A stretch of 64,000 bases of DNA from JAAYZH01 sp964479695 (GCA_964479695.1 CAYZSO010000006.1:59431-123430); one strand, 5' to 3'; counted from the stretch's first letter, positions 32,197 to 41,271 are shown. Numbers and translations are program-made. Notes: generated from the letters alone by a model not told the origin.

Positions 32197-34986
32197 ATGA
32201 ATCAAAATTACAAAAAGGCTATTACCTCTGTTTTAGCCAGCCTAAGCATTTTTATCGCCCTAGTTTTTGTTCTCTCAACAGTGCAGAAACTCGTTCTCCG
32301 TGCTGAAGAATCCTCTTCAATCACAATTCAATCAATGAGTTATTTTTCGGATAAAGACGGTCCAACAATCGTTAAGTCTGGGGTTGAAGAGGCATCCTTC
32401 GGATTTGTGATGCCGATTTTTAATGGAGGACAAAATAATTGGACAGAAGTTCACGAAGACCTGGGGGTGGAAATTAATGTTGACAATAATTGGGTCGACA
32501 TCAATTCTGTTCCTCAATTTACATACAATGTTAACTGGGGACATTGGCAGGAAGAAACAGTAAACGGTTTCTGGTTTAGGATTTCAGAGAGCCTAGAACT
32601 TCGTTTAATTTCACTGAATAACCCTATAATTACACTTCCATACACTCTACTATTCGAGAATATTCCGAAGACATTTGTACAACGAATGGATTATCGCCAG
32701 GGTCCAAATTTGACAGCGGATACTACAGGAGGGAGTGGCTTTACCTTCCCCATCTTTAATGGTAACCCTGATTTGATCTTTGAAGCTGTCGCTCATGACA
32801 TTGCATTGTATGTTAAGGGTGAAGGTGAATCAGACTGGATCAACATCGATAATAATCCAGAGTCCGGATGGATCTATGATGAGAATTTTGGCAACTTTGC
32901 AGAAGGTGGCGGGGGGTACTGGTTTCATGTGACTGAGTCTACTGATGTTAAACTCCAAGCCAAAAGCAGTAATGTTGAACTGATCTACCACATATCTTAC
33001 GAACGACCAGTTCGAACAAACTGGCTACTCACACCAAATGGTTCTCTGTCATTCCAAGCAGATATGAACGGTGCGATCGGCGTGCCCCTACCATATATCG
33101 GTGGTAGTTTGCCAGTTCGTTCAGATCTGGATGGGTATATCTATGAAATCGAAATTGATGGTGTTTGGTACAACTTATCGGATACGGCTCTCAGTGGTTT
33201 CACATACCAGTCACGGGGATACAATCAATTTTCTGATGCTAATCAGTGGGGTTACTGGGCTGATTATGTTTTTGGATTGTGGTTTCAGCCTGTACAAGAA
33301 GATATGAGAATACGCATAGGCTATCCTGCGGACGGGGTAGTTGGCTCGGCAATAAATGGAAACTACGTAGTTTATCAGTTCATTGGTAACCCTGATGCAC
33401 CTAGACCAGACCCTTCTACACAAGAAAACATTCAAATTGGTACGCCAGATGATTCAGAATTAGCTAATTATAATCTTATCTGGAATGATGAATTTCTAGG
33501 ATCTTCGCTTGACACAACAAAATGGAGTTATGATCTGGGTTACTACCACACAGAAGGAGATCCCAATTCCTGGGGATGGGGAAATGCTGAACTGGAATAT
33601 TACACGAATCATATAGATAATGTCTTCGTAAGCGACGGGAATGTGAATATCAGAGCCATTTCACAGCCTAAGACTTTCCCGTTGACTCCAGAGCATGAAG
33701 CTCTATATTCTTCGGGACGTATCAAAACAAAAGATAACTTTTCTTTCACATACGGACGAGTCGACATCCGCGCGAAACTACCACAAGGTACTGGACTCTG
33801 GCCTGCATTATGGATGCTCCCTGAACATTCAACCTATGGACCATGGGCGGCATCTGGTGAGATTGATATTATGGAAGCTAAAGGTCGTCTCCCGGGTCAG
33901 ATCAGTGCAGCATTACATTATGGAGGAAGCTGGCCAGCCAATATCTACTCATCAGGAGAATACTACTTCTCTGAAGGTCAAAGTATCGGTGATTACAATG
34001 TATACACGATGATATGGGGGGAAGATTCGATCCGATGGTATGTCAATGGGGAGTTCTTTTATCAGATGGCTTCTAGCCAGTGGTACTCAACAGCTTCATC
34101 CAACAATGGTGCCCCTTTTGACACTCCTTTCCATATTATTATGAATTTAGCTGTAGGAGGATATTTTGACGGGCTTAGGACGCCTAGTGCTGGCGACATC
34201 CCTGCAACAATGTCAGTCGATTATGTCAGGGTTTATAAATCAAGAATTGGGAATGGATCGGAGCCTACGGTAACTCCTACTACTGGGGAACTGACCACAA
34301 CTACTGATACGTCTTCGACTACAAGTGCCGTACCTGAAGAAACAACAACGACTATAGCTACGCAACCTGAGATCACAACGACAATAGTGAATGGTGATGA
34401 AAAAACTGGTTTCATTAAGAAAGGAAACAGTCTCGAATTTTATGTGCATGGCGCAATATTTGCGGATCTACATTACAAAATTAATAGTGGTGAGCTAATA
34501 AATGTAGCAATGCAAGAGCTGAGCCCGAAGAATTTCACGTACACAATTAGTGGGCTCAATGGAGGAGACATCATCAAGTATTTCTTCACTTATAATCCCG
34601 GAAATGGAGCTATTGACACTGAAATGCAAAGTTATGTCTTAGATGGATCACCTTCTACGCAAACGACAACTTTACCAACGACTACAGTTGCTGTCACTAC
34701 TACTACACAATCGACAAGTGCTCCTACTGAACCACCAATTGATAACCACGGGGTTTCTCGCATGGTCAATGGTTTGCGTTTTAATGTAAGAGATGCTGTC
34801 TTTGCTGATCTGCATTACCGAATTAATGGTCGTGAACTCATAAATGTGTCTATGATAAGCACTGGTGGTGGAGATTTTTATTATGAGGTTGTAAACCTAC
34901 TACCTGGTGATCTCGTCGAGTATTTTTTCACCTATGATCCTGGGAACGGAGCATTAGATACAGCAGCCGAAAGCTTGGTCTTCTGA
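32197..34986 (+). CDS. Secreted multidomain GH16 beta-1,3-glucanase with CBM56-like modules
   Basis: 929 residues. Signal peptide at about 1-37 (basic start, hydrophobic helix, 'VLRAEE'). Three related Trp-rich domains of about 105-130 residues (about 44-150, 160-270, 272-400), each with 'F..P..NG' and 'G.W....GFWF...E...LRL'; I cannot assign them to a family. GH16 domain about 420-687 with catalytic EIDIME (E555, D557, E560). Thr-rich linkers then separate two C-terminal modules (about 733-815 and 845-929) with 'ADLHY.IN..ELINV.M' and 'G(G/D).(I/V).YFFTY(N/D)PGNGA.DT', which fit beta-1,3-glucan-binding CBM56. No sortase signal, so probably released. Divergent from the importer operon; it should supply it with oligosaccharides. 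Confidence 0.9.
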   Translation: MNQNYKKAITSVLASLSIFIALVFVLSTVQKLVLRAEESSSITIQSMSYFSDKDGPTIVKSGVEEASFGFVMPIFNGGQNNWTEVHEDLGVEINVDNNWVDINSVPQFTYNVNWGHWQEETVNGFWFRISESLELRLISLNNPIITLPYTLLFENIPKTFVQRMDYRQGPNLTADTTGGSGFTFPIFNGNPDLIFEAVAHDIALYVKGEGESDWINIDNNPESGWIYDENFGNFAEGGGGYWFHVTESTDVKLQAKSSNVELIYHISYERPVRTNWLLTPNGSLSFQADMNGAIGVPLPYIGGSLPVRSDLDGYIYEIEIDGVWYNLSDTALSGFTYQSRGYNQFSDANQWGYWADYVFGLWFQPVQEDMRIRIGYPADGVVGSAINGNYVVYQFIGNPDAPRPDPSTQENIQIGTPDDSELANYNLIWNDEFLGSSLDTTKWSYDLGYYHTEGDPNSWGWGNAELEYYTNHIDNVFVSDGNVNIRAISQPKTFPLTPEHEALYSSGRIKTKDNFSFTYGRVDIRAKLPQGTGLWPALWMLPEHSTYGPWAASGEIDIMEAKGRLPGQISAALHYGGSWPANIYSSGEYYFSEGQSIGDYNVYTMIWGEDSIRWYVNGEFFYQMASSQWYSTASSNNGAPFDTPFHIIMNLAVGGYFDGLRTPSAGDIPATMSVDYVRVYKSRIGNGSEPTVTPTTGELTTTTDTSSTTSAVPEETTTTIATQPEITTTIVNGDEKTGFIKKGNSLEFYVHGAIFADLHYKINSGELINVAMQELSPKNFTYTISGLNGGDIIKYFFTYNPGNGAIDTEMQSYVLDGSPSTQTTTLPTTTVAVTTTTQSTSAPTEPPIDNHGVSRMVNGLRFNVRDAVFADLHYRINGRELINVSMISTGGGDFYYEVVNLLPGDLVEYFFTYDPGNGALDTAAESLVF

Positions 34987-35040
34987 TTTAAATACGTGAT
35001 TATTTGGGGATGGCAAATTCTTGTTGCACATTAATAAGTG

Positions 35041-35080
35041 GATGCTCTAGGGTAATAAGTGATCCCTAGGGCATCGTTGT
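35041..35080 (+). terminator. Probable terminator of the secreted GH16 gene
   Basis: GATGCTCTAGGG pairs with CCCTAGGGCATC around an 11-base loop (one bulge), followed by TTGTTGCT. Strong stem, weak T-tract. Confidence 0.65.
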
Positions 35081-35137
35081 TGCTATGCCTCTAGTATCAT
35101 TAAACTTGCGAAAAACTGGCAAAAAATATCCCCACTT

Positions 35138-35254
35138 AGCCGAAGCTGTACAGGTGGACCTGCAGCACATGCGGGATACCGCTTATTGCTGCTTCCTTCC
35201 GGACCTGACAAGGTTCACAGTGCCACATCGCACAGGGCCCGCACAGCCTCGGGT
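35138..35254 (-). ncRNA. ffs: Small SRP RNA (4.5S type)
   Basis: On the minus strand the conserved SRP domain is exact: GTCAGGTCCGGAAGGAAGCA, with CCTT before and GC after. The two ends pair with each other (GAGGCTGT at the 5' side and ACAGCTTC at the 3' side, with G-U pairs), giving a single long hairpin of about 115 nt. The RNA binds Ffh and targets membrane proteins. In Bacillus and relatives this gene (scr) lies just upstream of dnaX on the same strand; here it keeps the strand but the glucan locus lies between. Ends are approximate. Confidence 0.93.
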
Positions 35255-35378
35255 AAGAGGAGATATCGATTAGGTACTCTACCACAGAAAAGGTGAGTTT
35301 GCCAATGCCAATTGGTTTTCGGGGAACAGCATGCTAAAATAGGGCAATCTAACGTGAGATTAGGTGAGGAGACCCCGA

Positions 35379-36362
35379 GTGAAGAAATATTCCAAGATCA
35401 TCTTTGTGCTGGTCTTGTTGGTGGCTTTGGCCATTGGCTGGTTCTGGCTGAGAAATAATGTTCGCAGTACTATGCAGGACACCCTGAGTGCCCGCTACCC
35501 GACTGACTCAATTTCTGTGAAGGACGTCAGTATAACCTTGATCCCATTAGGAGCGAAGGGTGTGGCGCATGCAGAACATGAGAATTTGGATTTTGAGGTT
35601 GCCTTTATCAAAGGCATTGGTCAGGATGATGAAGTAACCGATAAATTGTATGATGCAAGAACGCGTAAATATTACACGGAGATTTTTGATACTACGCTGG
35701 CCACTTATTCTTCATTGATTGAAGGGTATTATCTCGATTCGATCGAAATTGGCACATCTAGTTTGAACCAGGAGACCGGCCGTTTCCCTGTGGCAGTGAA
35801 TATATTATTGAAGCCGGATATCAAGACTTCTGAGGAATTCATCAGTACAGTAAAACGTTTGGCGACTTCTTTGGAGCAAGATCAAGTTGCCGGTGTAGAT
35901 GGCTATCGGTTTGTGAGCTTCCCCGGCAGTGTGCTGGAGAGTGACCTGCCAAGTCTGGGCCTTGAAGCGGCTTGGCTTACCATGCCGACCCCGACTCCTT
36001 CACCTACACCCACCCCCAGACCGACTACTTCCGGCACAGGTACTGGTGAAACATCTTCTACTACGCAAGCTGAGACCAGCCGAGCAACGAGCAGCAGTAC
36101 CGGTACGCAGGCCAAAGCCGCCAAGCCAGCCTTTTCCTATGCAATCACACTTTTGACGGATCATTATCAAACGAGTGACGCTTGGATTCGAAACGGAGTC
36201 AGAACGGTTACCTACTCGACGAAAGATTTGCAAATTTTGGCAGATGAATACCACTTAACGTCTGCATCACGTGATCTTCTGGATCAGGCGCAGAGCCTGC
36301 AGACCATGGATCAAACTTCCGGAACCACCACTCGCGGCACTACGCGGGCGAACGCTGCTTGA
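35379..36362 (+). CDS. Membrane-anchored protein of unknown function
   Basis: 327 residues. I chose the GTG at 35379 because GAGGAG lies seven bases upstream; an earlier GTG at 35364 overlaps that site. One N-terminal membrane helix (about 5-23) with a basic start, then about 185 residues outside the cell with no domain I recognise ('ISVKDVSITLIPLGAKGVAHAEHENLDFEV'), a Pro/Thr/Ser linker (about 200-245) and a short conserved-looking C-terminal part, then Thr/Gly/Arg low complexity. The sequence between helix and linker looks structured. The next gene starts 22 bases after the stop. No function is proposed. Confidence 0.65.
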   Translation: MKKYSKIIFVLVLLVALAIGWFWLRNNVRSTMQDTLSARYPTDSISVKDVSITLIPLGAKGVAHAEHENLDFEVAFIKGIGQDDEVTDKLYDARTRKYYTEIFDTTLATYSSLIEGYYLDSIEIGTSSLNQETGRFPVAVNILLKPDIKTSEEFISTVKRLATSLEQDQVAGVDGYRFVSFPGSVLESDLPSLGLEAAWLTMPTPTPSPTPTPRPTTSGTGTGETSSTTQAETSRATSSSTGTQAKAAKPAFSYAITLLTDHYQTSDAWIRNGVRTVTYSTKDLQILADEYHLTSASRDLLDQAQSLQTMDQTSGTTTRGTTRANAA

Positions 36363-36384
36363 GAGCTACTTGAGAGGACCTACG

Positions 36385-37350
36385 ATGAGCGAGAACCAGA
36401 ATACTACAGGACAAGCCAGACCACAGGATGAGAGCCGTAAGAGAGGCGGGCAACAAGCGCCCCGCCGGGGCGGACAGCGCAATAAGAACCGTTCGGACCG
36501 CGGACAGAATCAAGGCGGACGTGACGGAGCGACGGCCAGACCACCTAGAGCTCGTGAACCTCGCAGAGAACAGGTTGATGGGCAGAATTCGCAGAATTTT
36601 GGAGGACGGAGCCAAGCCGAATCCCACGGCCAAAGCAGCCAGAATCAGCAAGGCGGTCAGAATCAAGGAAACCAGAATCAAGGAAACCAGAACCAGCAAG
36701 GCGGCCAGCGGAACAAGAGCCGGCAAGACAATTTCCAGAAACAGAGCCGAGCGAAGAATGCTAAATCAGATTCTCGTGAGAACCGCACAATTCAGGCCTT
36801 GAATGATGCTCGCGGCAACCAGTCGGATACCCAATCGGGCAGTCAGTCGGGAAGTCAGGCTCGCTCATCTCGCGATAACCGTGATACCCGCGATAACCGC
36901 GACAACCGCGATAACAGAGACAATCGCGACAAGTCCAAATATGACAAGAGACGCGAGACTCGTGGCTCATCCGAACGCGACAATAACCAGAACAAGAATC
37001 AGGGCCAGCGGACAGACCAGGGTCAAGGCAAAGGGCAGGGAAGAGCGCAAGAGCGTTACGCCGATGACCGAAATCAGAAGTCCCAACGGAAGTTCGACAG
37101 GCAGAAACAAGAGAAACCAGAGACAGCTGATGTAAACGCTGTATCGACACAGAATCAAGCCACCCCTTCCGCCCCTACTCGAGTCAAGGGCGGCAAGAAA
37201 ACACCCAAGCATACACCTGCGCCGGTCGCTATCGATCCGCAGAAAGTGGCTGAAGTTGAAACGATTGAAGACATCCGCCTTGAACTCCAACAAATCGAGA
37301 AAGATATCCAACTTGAATTGGCAACCATCCGCACAACCAAGCTCAGCTGA
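36385..37350 (+). CDS. Gln/Asn/Arg/Gly-rich disordered protein
   Basis: 321 residues. ATG at 36385 with GAGAGGA upstream. From residue 5 to about 255 it is low complexity: NQGNQNQ repeats, then an Asp-Arg-Asn repeat (RDNRDNRDNRD), strongly basic and without membrane segments. The last ~35 residues ('VETIEDIRLELQQIEKDIQLELATIRTTKL') look like an amphipathic or coiled-coil helix and could be the only folded part. The composition resembles RNA-binding disordered regions, but no RGG-type domain family can be named. It lies directly upstream of the decarboxylase gene and probably in one operon. Function unknown. Confidence 0.6.
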   Translation: MSENQNTTGQARPQDESRKRGGQQAPRRGGQRNKNRSDRGQNQGGRDGATARPPRAREPRREQVDGQNSQNFGGRSQAESHGQSSQNQQGGQNQGNQNQGNQNQQGGQRNKSRQDNFQKQSRAKNAKSDSRENRTIQALNDARGNQSDTQSGSQSGSQARSSRDNRDTRDNRDNRDNRDNRDKSKYDKRRETRGSSERDNNQNKNQGQRTDQGQGKGQGRAQERYADDRNQKSQRKFDRQKQEKPETADVNAVSTQNQATPSAPTRVKGGKKTPKHTPAPVAIDPQKVAEVETIEDIRLELQQIEKDIQLELATIRTTKLS

Positions 37351-37378
37351 GGGGTTGGGGGCGGCTTTGGCCGAAGAA

Positions 37379-38842
37379 ATGATGTCCTCGGAAACACCTC
37401 TCTTGGAGGCACTGGAGCAGGCTAGGGAAGCAGAACGCTGGTCATTTCATATGCCGGGGCACTTAGGCGGGCGAGCATTCGCAGGAAGCGGACTGGATCT
37501 GGGGCTCGACACAACCGAGCTTACCCAAACAGATAACTTGTTGAGCCCACGCCCGGACGGACCTGTGGAGCGGGCGGAGACCTTGGCCGCAGACTACTGG
37601 AGGGTGCCCGCTGCCATTCTTCTGTCGGGCGGCTCGACGCTGGGAATCCAGGCTATGTTACTTTATTATGTCGGCAAGAACGGGCGCTTACTTGTGGGCG
37701 CTTCGGTTCACAAAGCCGTCCTCCAAACCGCGGCCCTCCTGTCGATTGAGGTTGTGAGTCTCCCTTCGCCGGTCACCGCCGCAAACCTGCGCGCTTCGCT
37801 TGAAAACGACGCCCAGTTTGATGCGTTTCTCTGCACATCCCCTGATTACTATGGGACGCTTTGTGACCTTGAAGCTTATGCCGAGGTGCTGGAGGATTTT
37901 TCGCTGCCTTTTCTGCTTGATATGGCACATGGTGCGCATTTGGAAGCGTGGAATCGGCTGCGCAAGATCGAGTCTTCTTTTGTCCCAACCGCAGCCGTCA
38001 TCAGTGCGCATAAGACCTTGCCGGCTCTGACCGGCGGGGCTGTTTTGCTTTTCAGCGAGCCCTCGGATCGGGTGGGGCTTCGGCGTTCTCTTGACCTTTG
38101 TGGTTCGAGCAGTCCCTCACTCCTGATCGCTGCCAGCGTTGACTTTGCGCGGGCTTTTGCCGAGACGCAGGGCGAGACGAGGCTGCGCGAGCTTCTTGCT
38201 GGTCTGCAGGCGTTCACGGAAGGGCTCGATTCTTCTTACCGAGTTTGGGACGAGGAGGATCGCGATCCGCTGCGTCTGGTGATTGATGTTTCTGCCGTAG
38301 GACCCGGAACTTGGGTGGAGGCGTCTTTGGCCAAAGCCGCCCTCAACATCGAAATGTCCGATCTTACCCGAATTGTTTGCATCGTGAGCCTAGCTGCTGA
38401 ATCCGAAAGCCTCCGGCACCTGCAGGCGGAACTTAACCGCCTCGCCACGTCGCAAGAAATCCGCCGCGACTTGGCCCAGCGAGGTTTGCTGGGCGTTGAG
38501 GATGTAGGGAGCACTGAAGAAAGCTCTGCACCGGCCCCTTGGATTCAGCTGGATCACCTCTTACAAGAACGCTTGTCCAGAGGCGGTGTGACTAGGCAGG
38601 TTCTGTTGCCGTCTGTCAGACATAAACCAAGTATATTACTGTCTTTGCGCGATATCGTTGCGGTCGGGATTCCTTTGCCTGTTGATCTTGTGCCTTACCC
38701 GCCGGGAATTGTGCTTTACCAAACTGGCGAAAGGCTGACCGAAGCCGATCTGTCCCTTCTGGAAGGCTTGCTTCGTTACGAAATTCATGTAGACGGTTTG
38801 GAAGTCGTATCCGGCGACCCGATGCTGCGAGTTCCGGGGTAG
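37379..38842 (+). CDS. Orn/Lys/Arg decarboxylase family PLP enzyme (YaaO-like)
   Basis: 487 residues from the ATG at 37379, the size of the short Bacillus YaaO type. PLP site 'SAHKTLPALTGGAVL' gives the Schiff-base lysine, 'DMAHGAHL' the aspartate that pairs with the pyridine nitrogen, and 'HMPGHLGG' opens the fold. It would decarboxylate ornithine, lysine or arginine to a polyamine precursor; the substrate is not clear. The start is uncertain: TTG codons at 37355 and 37367 are in frame and GAGGGG (37349-37354) lies upstream. The iterated GGCGGCTTTGGCCGAAG falls exactly on this start region. The order with tmk, yaaQ and holB downstream matches Bacillus, with a CDF gene and repeat between. Confidence 0.85.
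   Translation: MMSSETPLLEALEQAREAERWSFHMPGHLGGRAFAGSGLDLGLDTTELTQTDNLLSPRPDGPVERAETLAADYWRVPAAILLSGGSTLGIQAMLLYYVGKNGRLLVGASVHKAVLQTAALLSIEVVSLPSPVTAANLRASLENDAQFDAFLCTSPDYYGTLCDLEAYAEVLEDFSLPFLLDMAHGAHLEAWNRLRKIESSFVPTAAVISAHKTLPALTGGAVLLFSEPSDRVGLRRSLDLCGSSSPSLLIAASVDFARAFAETQGETRLRELLAGLQAFTEGLDSSYRVWDEEDRDPLRLVIDVSAVGPGTWVEASLAKAALNIEMSDLTRIVCIVSLAAESESLRHLQAELNRLATSQEIRRDLAQRGLLGVEDVGSTEESSAPAPWIQLDHLLQERLSRGGVTRQVLLPSVRHKPSILLSLRDIVAVGIPLPVDLVPYPPGIVLYQTGERLTEADLSLLEGLLRYEIHVDGLEVVSGDPMLRVPG
38325..38336. repeat. Iterated palindrome CTTTGGCCAAAG (in decarboxylase gene)
   Basis: Perfect 12-bp palindrome followed by CCGCC, read as Leu-Ala-Lys-Ala-Ala. Confidence 0.85.
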
Positions 38843-39099
38843 TTTCTTGGGTGTTCCGAGGTCGTTGTTTCGGGGGCGTTTCGTGGTCGTAGTACCGGAG
38901 TAGTTGTTTGCTTTCGAGGTCTATTTTTTTGGTCGATTTTCCGGTCGGAACGCATAATTTCACTTATCACTTCTGGTTTGTCTTCGTTGTTGTTTCTATT
39001 TGTGTTGAAGGTGCGCGTATTTTGGCTTATGGCTTCTATTTGTCTTCGAAGTAGTTTCTATAGTTGAGGTTAGGTATCTTAATTTGTAATATGCGAAGC

Positions 39100-39662
39100 A
39101 AATTTGGCTGATATTTTAATGTGATTAACAAAGTCTCAGAATATATCTATATAACTGTTATCTATTTCGCGTAACATGTGAAATTGCAGGATAAGTATGT
39201 CTTAGATTCTACTTTTGCGCCGGCCAAGCGCTTACTAAGGCAAAAAAGTTTCCAAACTGGTCAGGATCCGGAGGATTGCGACAACAAATGTTTCCGGAGG
39301 AGATCTTGACACTTGTTTTCCAGCCAGATGAATGATTACTGACCTGAGACAAAAATTATTGAATGAATACTGACTTCGGCGGCTACACGGCCTGCAATAA
39401 GCACGAAACCAAGAGGAAAATACCTTTCAAAGTGCTGCGTCTGTTGATCCGATGTCGCAAGTTTCCAGATCTCAACCAACTTGCAAATAAGATAACAATT
39501 ACTCTAAGTTTCGAAGAACAAATTCAGGAGTAAAACGCTGCTAAAAGCGTTCCGCCAATAAGAACTCCAACGCAACAGAACAAAAACAGGAAGAATCCGC
39601 CGCCAAAACCGCTCCGCAATCAACGAACTTACTACATAAGTTTAATTTTAAACTTATGTAGT
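39100..39662 (-). repeat. Composite intergenic repeat, copy C (inverted)
   Basis: The gap 38843-39884 has no credible gene. Read on the minus strand it matches copy A block by block: palindrome (39662-39631), GGCGGATTCTTCCTG-like unit, AGAGTAATTGTTATCTTATT (near 39505-39486), AACTTGCGACAT, AAAGGTATTT, GTCAGTATTCATTCA, GTCAGTAATCATTCA, TTGTCGCAA and a final TTTGGAAA. Similarity goes on to about 39100 (TTCACATGTTA). Before it (38843-38980) are short T/G-rich repeats after the decarboxylase stop; after it (39760-39875) is a purine-rich AGAAGTCGGA repeat leading to the CDF start. Confidence 0.8.
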
Positions 39663-39726
39663 GAATTTGTAGTGAATGAATGATTGCTGAAAAAAAGATT
39701 GTCTTTGGGTAACTCGTTTTTCCGGG

Positions 39727-39732
39727 TATAAT
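39727..39732 (+). promoter_or_regulatory. Candidate -10 box of the CDF gene
   Basis: TATAAT in CCGGGTATAATTGATG, about 150 bases before the start, just after the end of copy C of the composite repeat. A weak TTTGGG lies 17 bases upstream. Confidence 0.4.
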
Positions 39733-39884
39733 TGATGTTATTTCATTTTTGGGCTTCGAAAGGAAGTTCTACTTCGGATGAAAGTCGGAGAGAAGTTGGA
39801 AAGATTTCGGACTTTGGAAAGAAGTTGGAAGAAATCAGAAAGAAGTCAGGCTTCGGTAGAAGTCGGAAGGAAGAATGATGTCAT

Positions 39885-41123
39885 ATGACAAACTGGATTA
39901 TTAATACATTTATACCCAATAAAGATCAGCTTGAGGATCCTAAGGTTCGTACACGCTATGGTAATGTGTCGAGTACGGTTGGTATCCTCTGTAATTTGTT
40001 GCTGGTTGCTACGAAAATGGTTGCTGGTTTTCTCAGTGGCTCTGTTTCGATTATTGCTGATGCGACGAATAATTTGTCGGACTCGGTTTCCAGTATTGTC
40101 AGCTTGATTGGGTTTAAGCTTTCTAGCCGTAAACCGGATAAGGATCATCCGTATGGCCATGGTCGTTATGAGTATTTGGCGGGGCTTTTTGTTTCGGTTT
40201 TGATTATGGTGGTGGGTATTGAGATCTTTAGGTCATCACTGGATAAGATTCTTAATCCTACGCCGGTGGATTATTCGGCGGTGACTTTGGGGATCTTGGT
40301 TTTTTCAATTCTTGTGAAGTTTTGGTTGATGGGTTTTTATACGAAAATCGGGAAATTGATCAATTCAAATACAATTATTGCCACGGCGGCCGATAGCCGC
40401 AACGATGTGCTGACGACGGGGGCGGTTCTTATCGCTGCAATTATCACGAAGTTTACTGGTGTAAATCTTGATGGGTGGATGGGTATCATTGTGGCTACCT
40501 TTGTGATCTACAGCGGCTTTAGCCTAATTCGCGAAACGGTGAACCCGATTCTGGGACCGGCTCCGGCTGAAGATCTCGTGGCTTCGGTGCAAGCTAAAAT
40601 TTTGAGTTATCCGGGGGTTCTCGGTACGCATGACTTGCGTATTCATGATTATGGTCCGACCAGGCGCTATGGTTCAGTTGATGTGGAATTGGATGCGCAC
40701 TTGGATGGTTTGGAAGCCCATGAAATTACGGATCAGATTGAGCGTGACATTCATCTGCAGGATGGAATTTTGCTCACGGTTCACTATGACCCTGTTTTGT
40801 TGGAGGCGGATCCGGACTTAGTTGATCCTGAAAAGTACCCTGAACAGGAGGTTACTGCAGCGAGACATGCGGCGCTGCGACAGTGGTTGCAAGATGAAGT
40901 GAAGCATATTGATCCTGAACTCAGTGTACATGATGTTCGCCTGAATCCGGAGAAGGATGGGGCGGAACTGTATTTTGATTGTGTCAGGCCGGAGAATTTT
41001 GCGATGAGTGATGACGAATTGATTTTCAAAATTCGCGAACGAGTTAGGCGTATCAATCCTTCCTACCGCTGTGTTATCCGAGTGGAAACTTTTGCTCCGG
41101 CTGACCTAGATGTTGAAGAATAA
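39885..41123 (+). CDS. Cation diffusion facilitator transporter
   Basis: 412 residues. Six membrane helices in the first ~215, then a cytoplasmic ferredoxin-like dimerisation domain and an extra C-terminal region (about 310-412). Metal-site segments are 'IIADATNNLSD' (D59, D66) in helix 2, 'DHPYGHGR' (87-94) and 'ADSRNDVLTT' in helix 5. Asn in place of His in helix 5 is more usual in Mn/Fe-type than in Zn-type members, so zinc is not assured. It exports divalent metal by proton exchange. GGAAGGAAG precedes the ATG. It is not part of the Bacillus gene order and sits beside a composite repeat, so it may be a local insertion. Confidence 0.88.
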   Translation: MTNWIINTFIPNKDQLEDPKVRTRYGNVSSTVGILCNLLLVATKMVAGFLSGSVSIIADATNNLSDSVSSIVSLIGFKLSSRKPDKDHPYGHGRYEYLAGLFVSVLIMVVGIEIFRSSLDKILNPTPVDYSAVTLGILVFSILVKFWLMGFYTKIGKLINSNTIIATAADSRNDVLTTGAVLIAAIITKFTGVNLDGWMGIIVATFVIYSGFSLIRETVNPILGPAPAEDLVASVQAKILSYPGVLGTHDLRIHDYGPTRRYGSVDVELDAHLDGLEAHEITDQIERDIHLQDGILLTVHYDPVLLEADPDLVDPEKYPEQEVTAARHAALRQWLQDEVKHIDPELSVHDVRLNPEKDGAELYFDCVRPENFAMSDDELIFKIRERVRRINPSYRCVIRVETFAPADLDVEE

Positions 41124-41180
41124 GGCTGTTACGTAAGGTTTCTAAAACGGGGTAGCAGAACAGGGAACTTCGGCAAGCTG

Positions 41181-41271
41181 GCCTGCGAACGACAGATAAC
41201 AGACCTGCGAACGACAGATAGCAAACCTGCAAACGACAGATAGCAGACCTTCGAACGACAGAAAGCAGAAC
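41181..41271. repeat. 22-bp tandem repeat after the CDF gene
   Basis: About four copies of CTGCGAACGACAGATAGCAG plus AC, directly abutting, in the 41124-41448 gap. A second, 11-bp repeat (AACAACCCGAA) follows at 41315-41348. No spacers. Confidence 0.9.

Noticed and set aside
35085..35273. Small plus-strand open frame over the SRP RNA
   Set aside because: The minus strand holds an exact SRP RNA core and end pairing; the frame is a by-product.
39885..41123. CDF gene and composite repeat as a transposon or island
   Set aside because: No integrase, transposase or target duplication is visible; a gene-order break alone is not enough.
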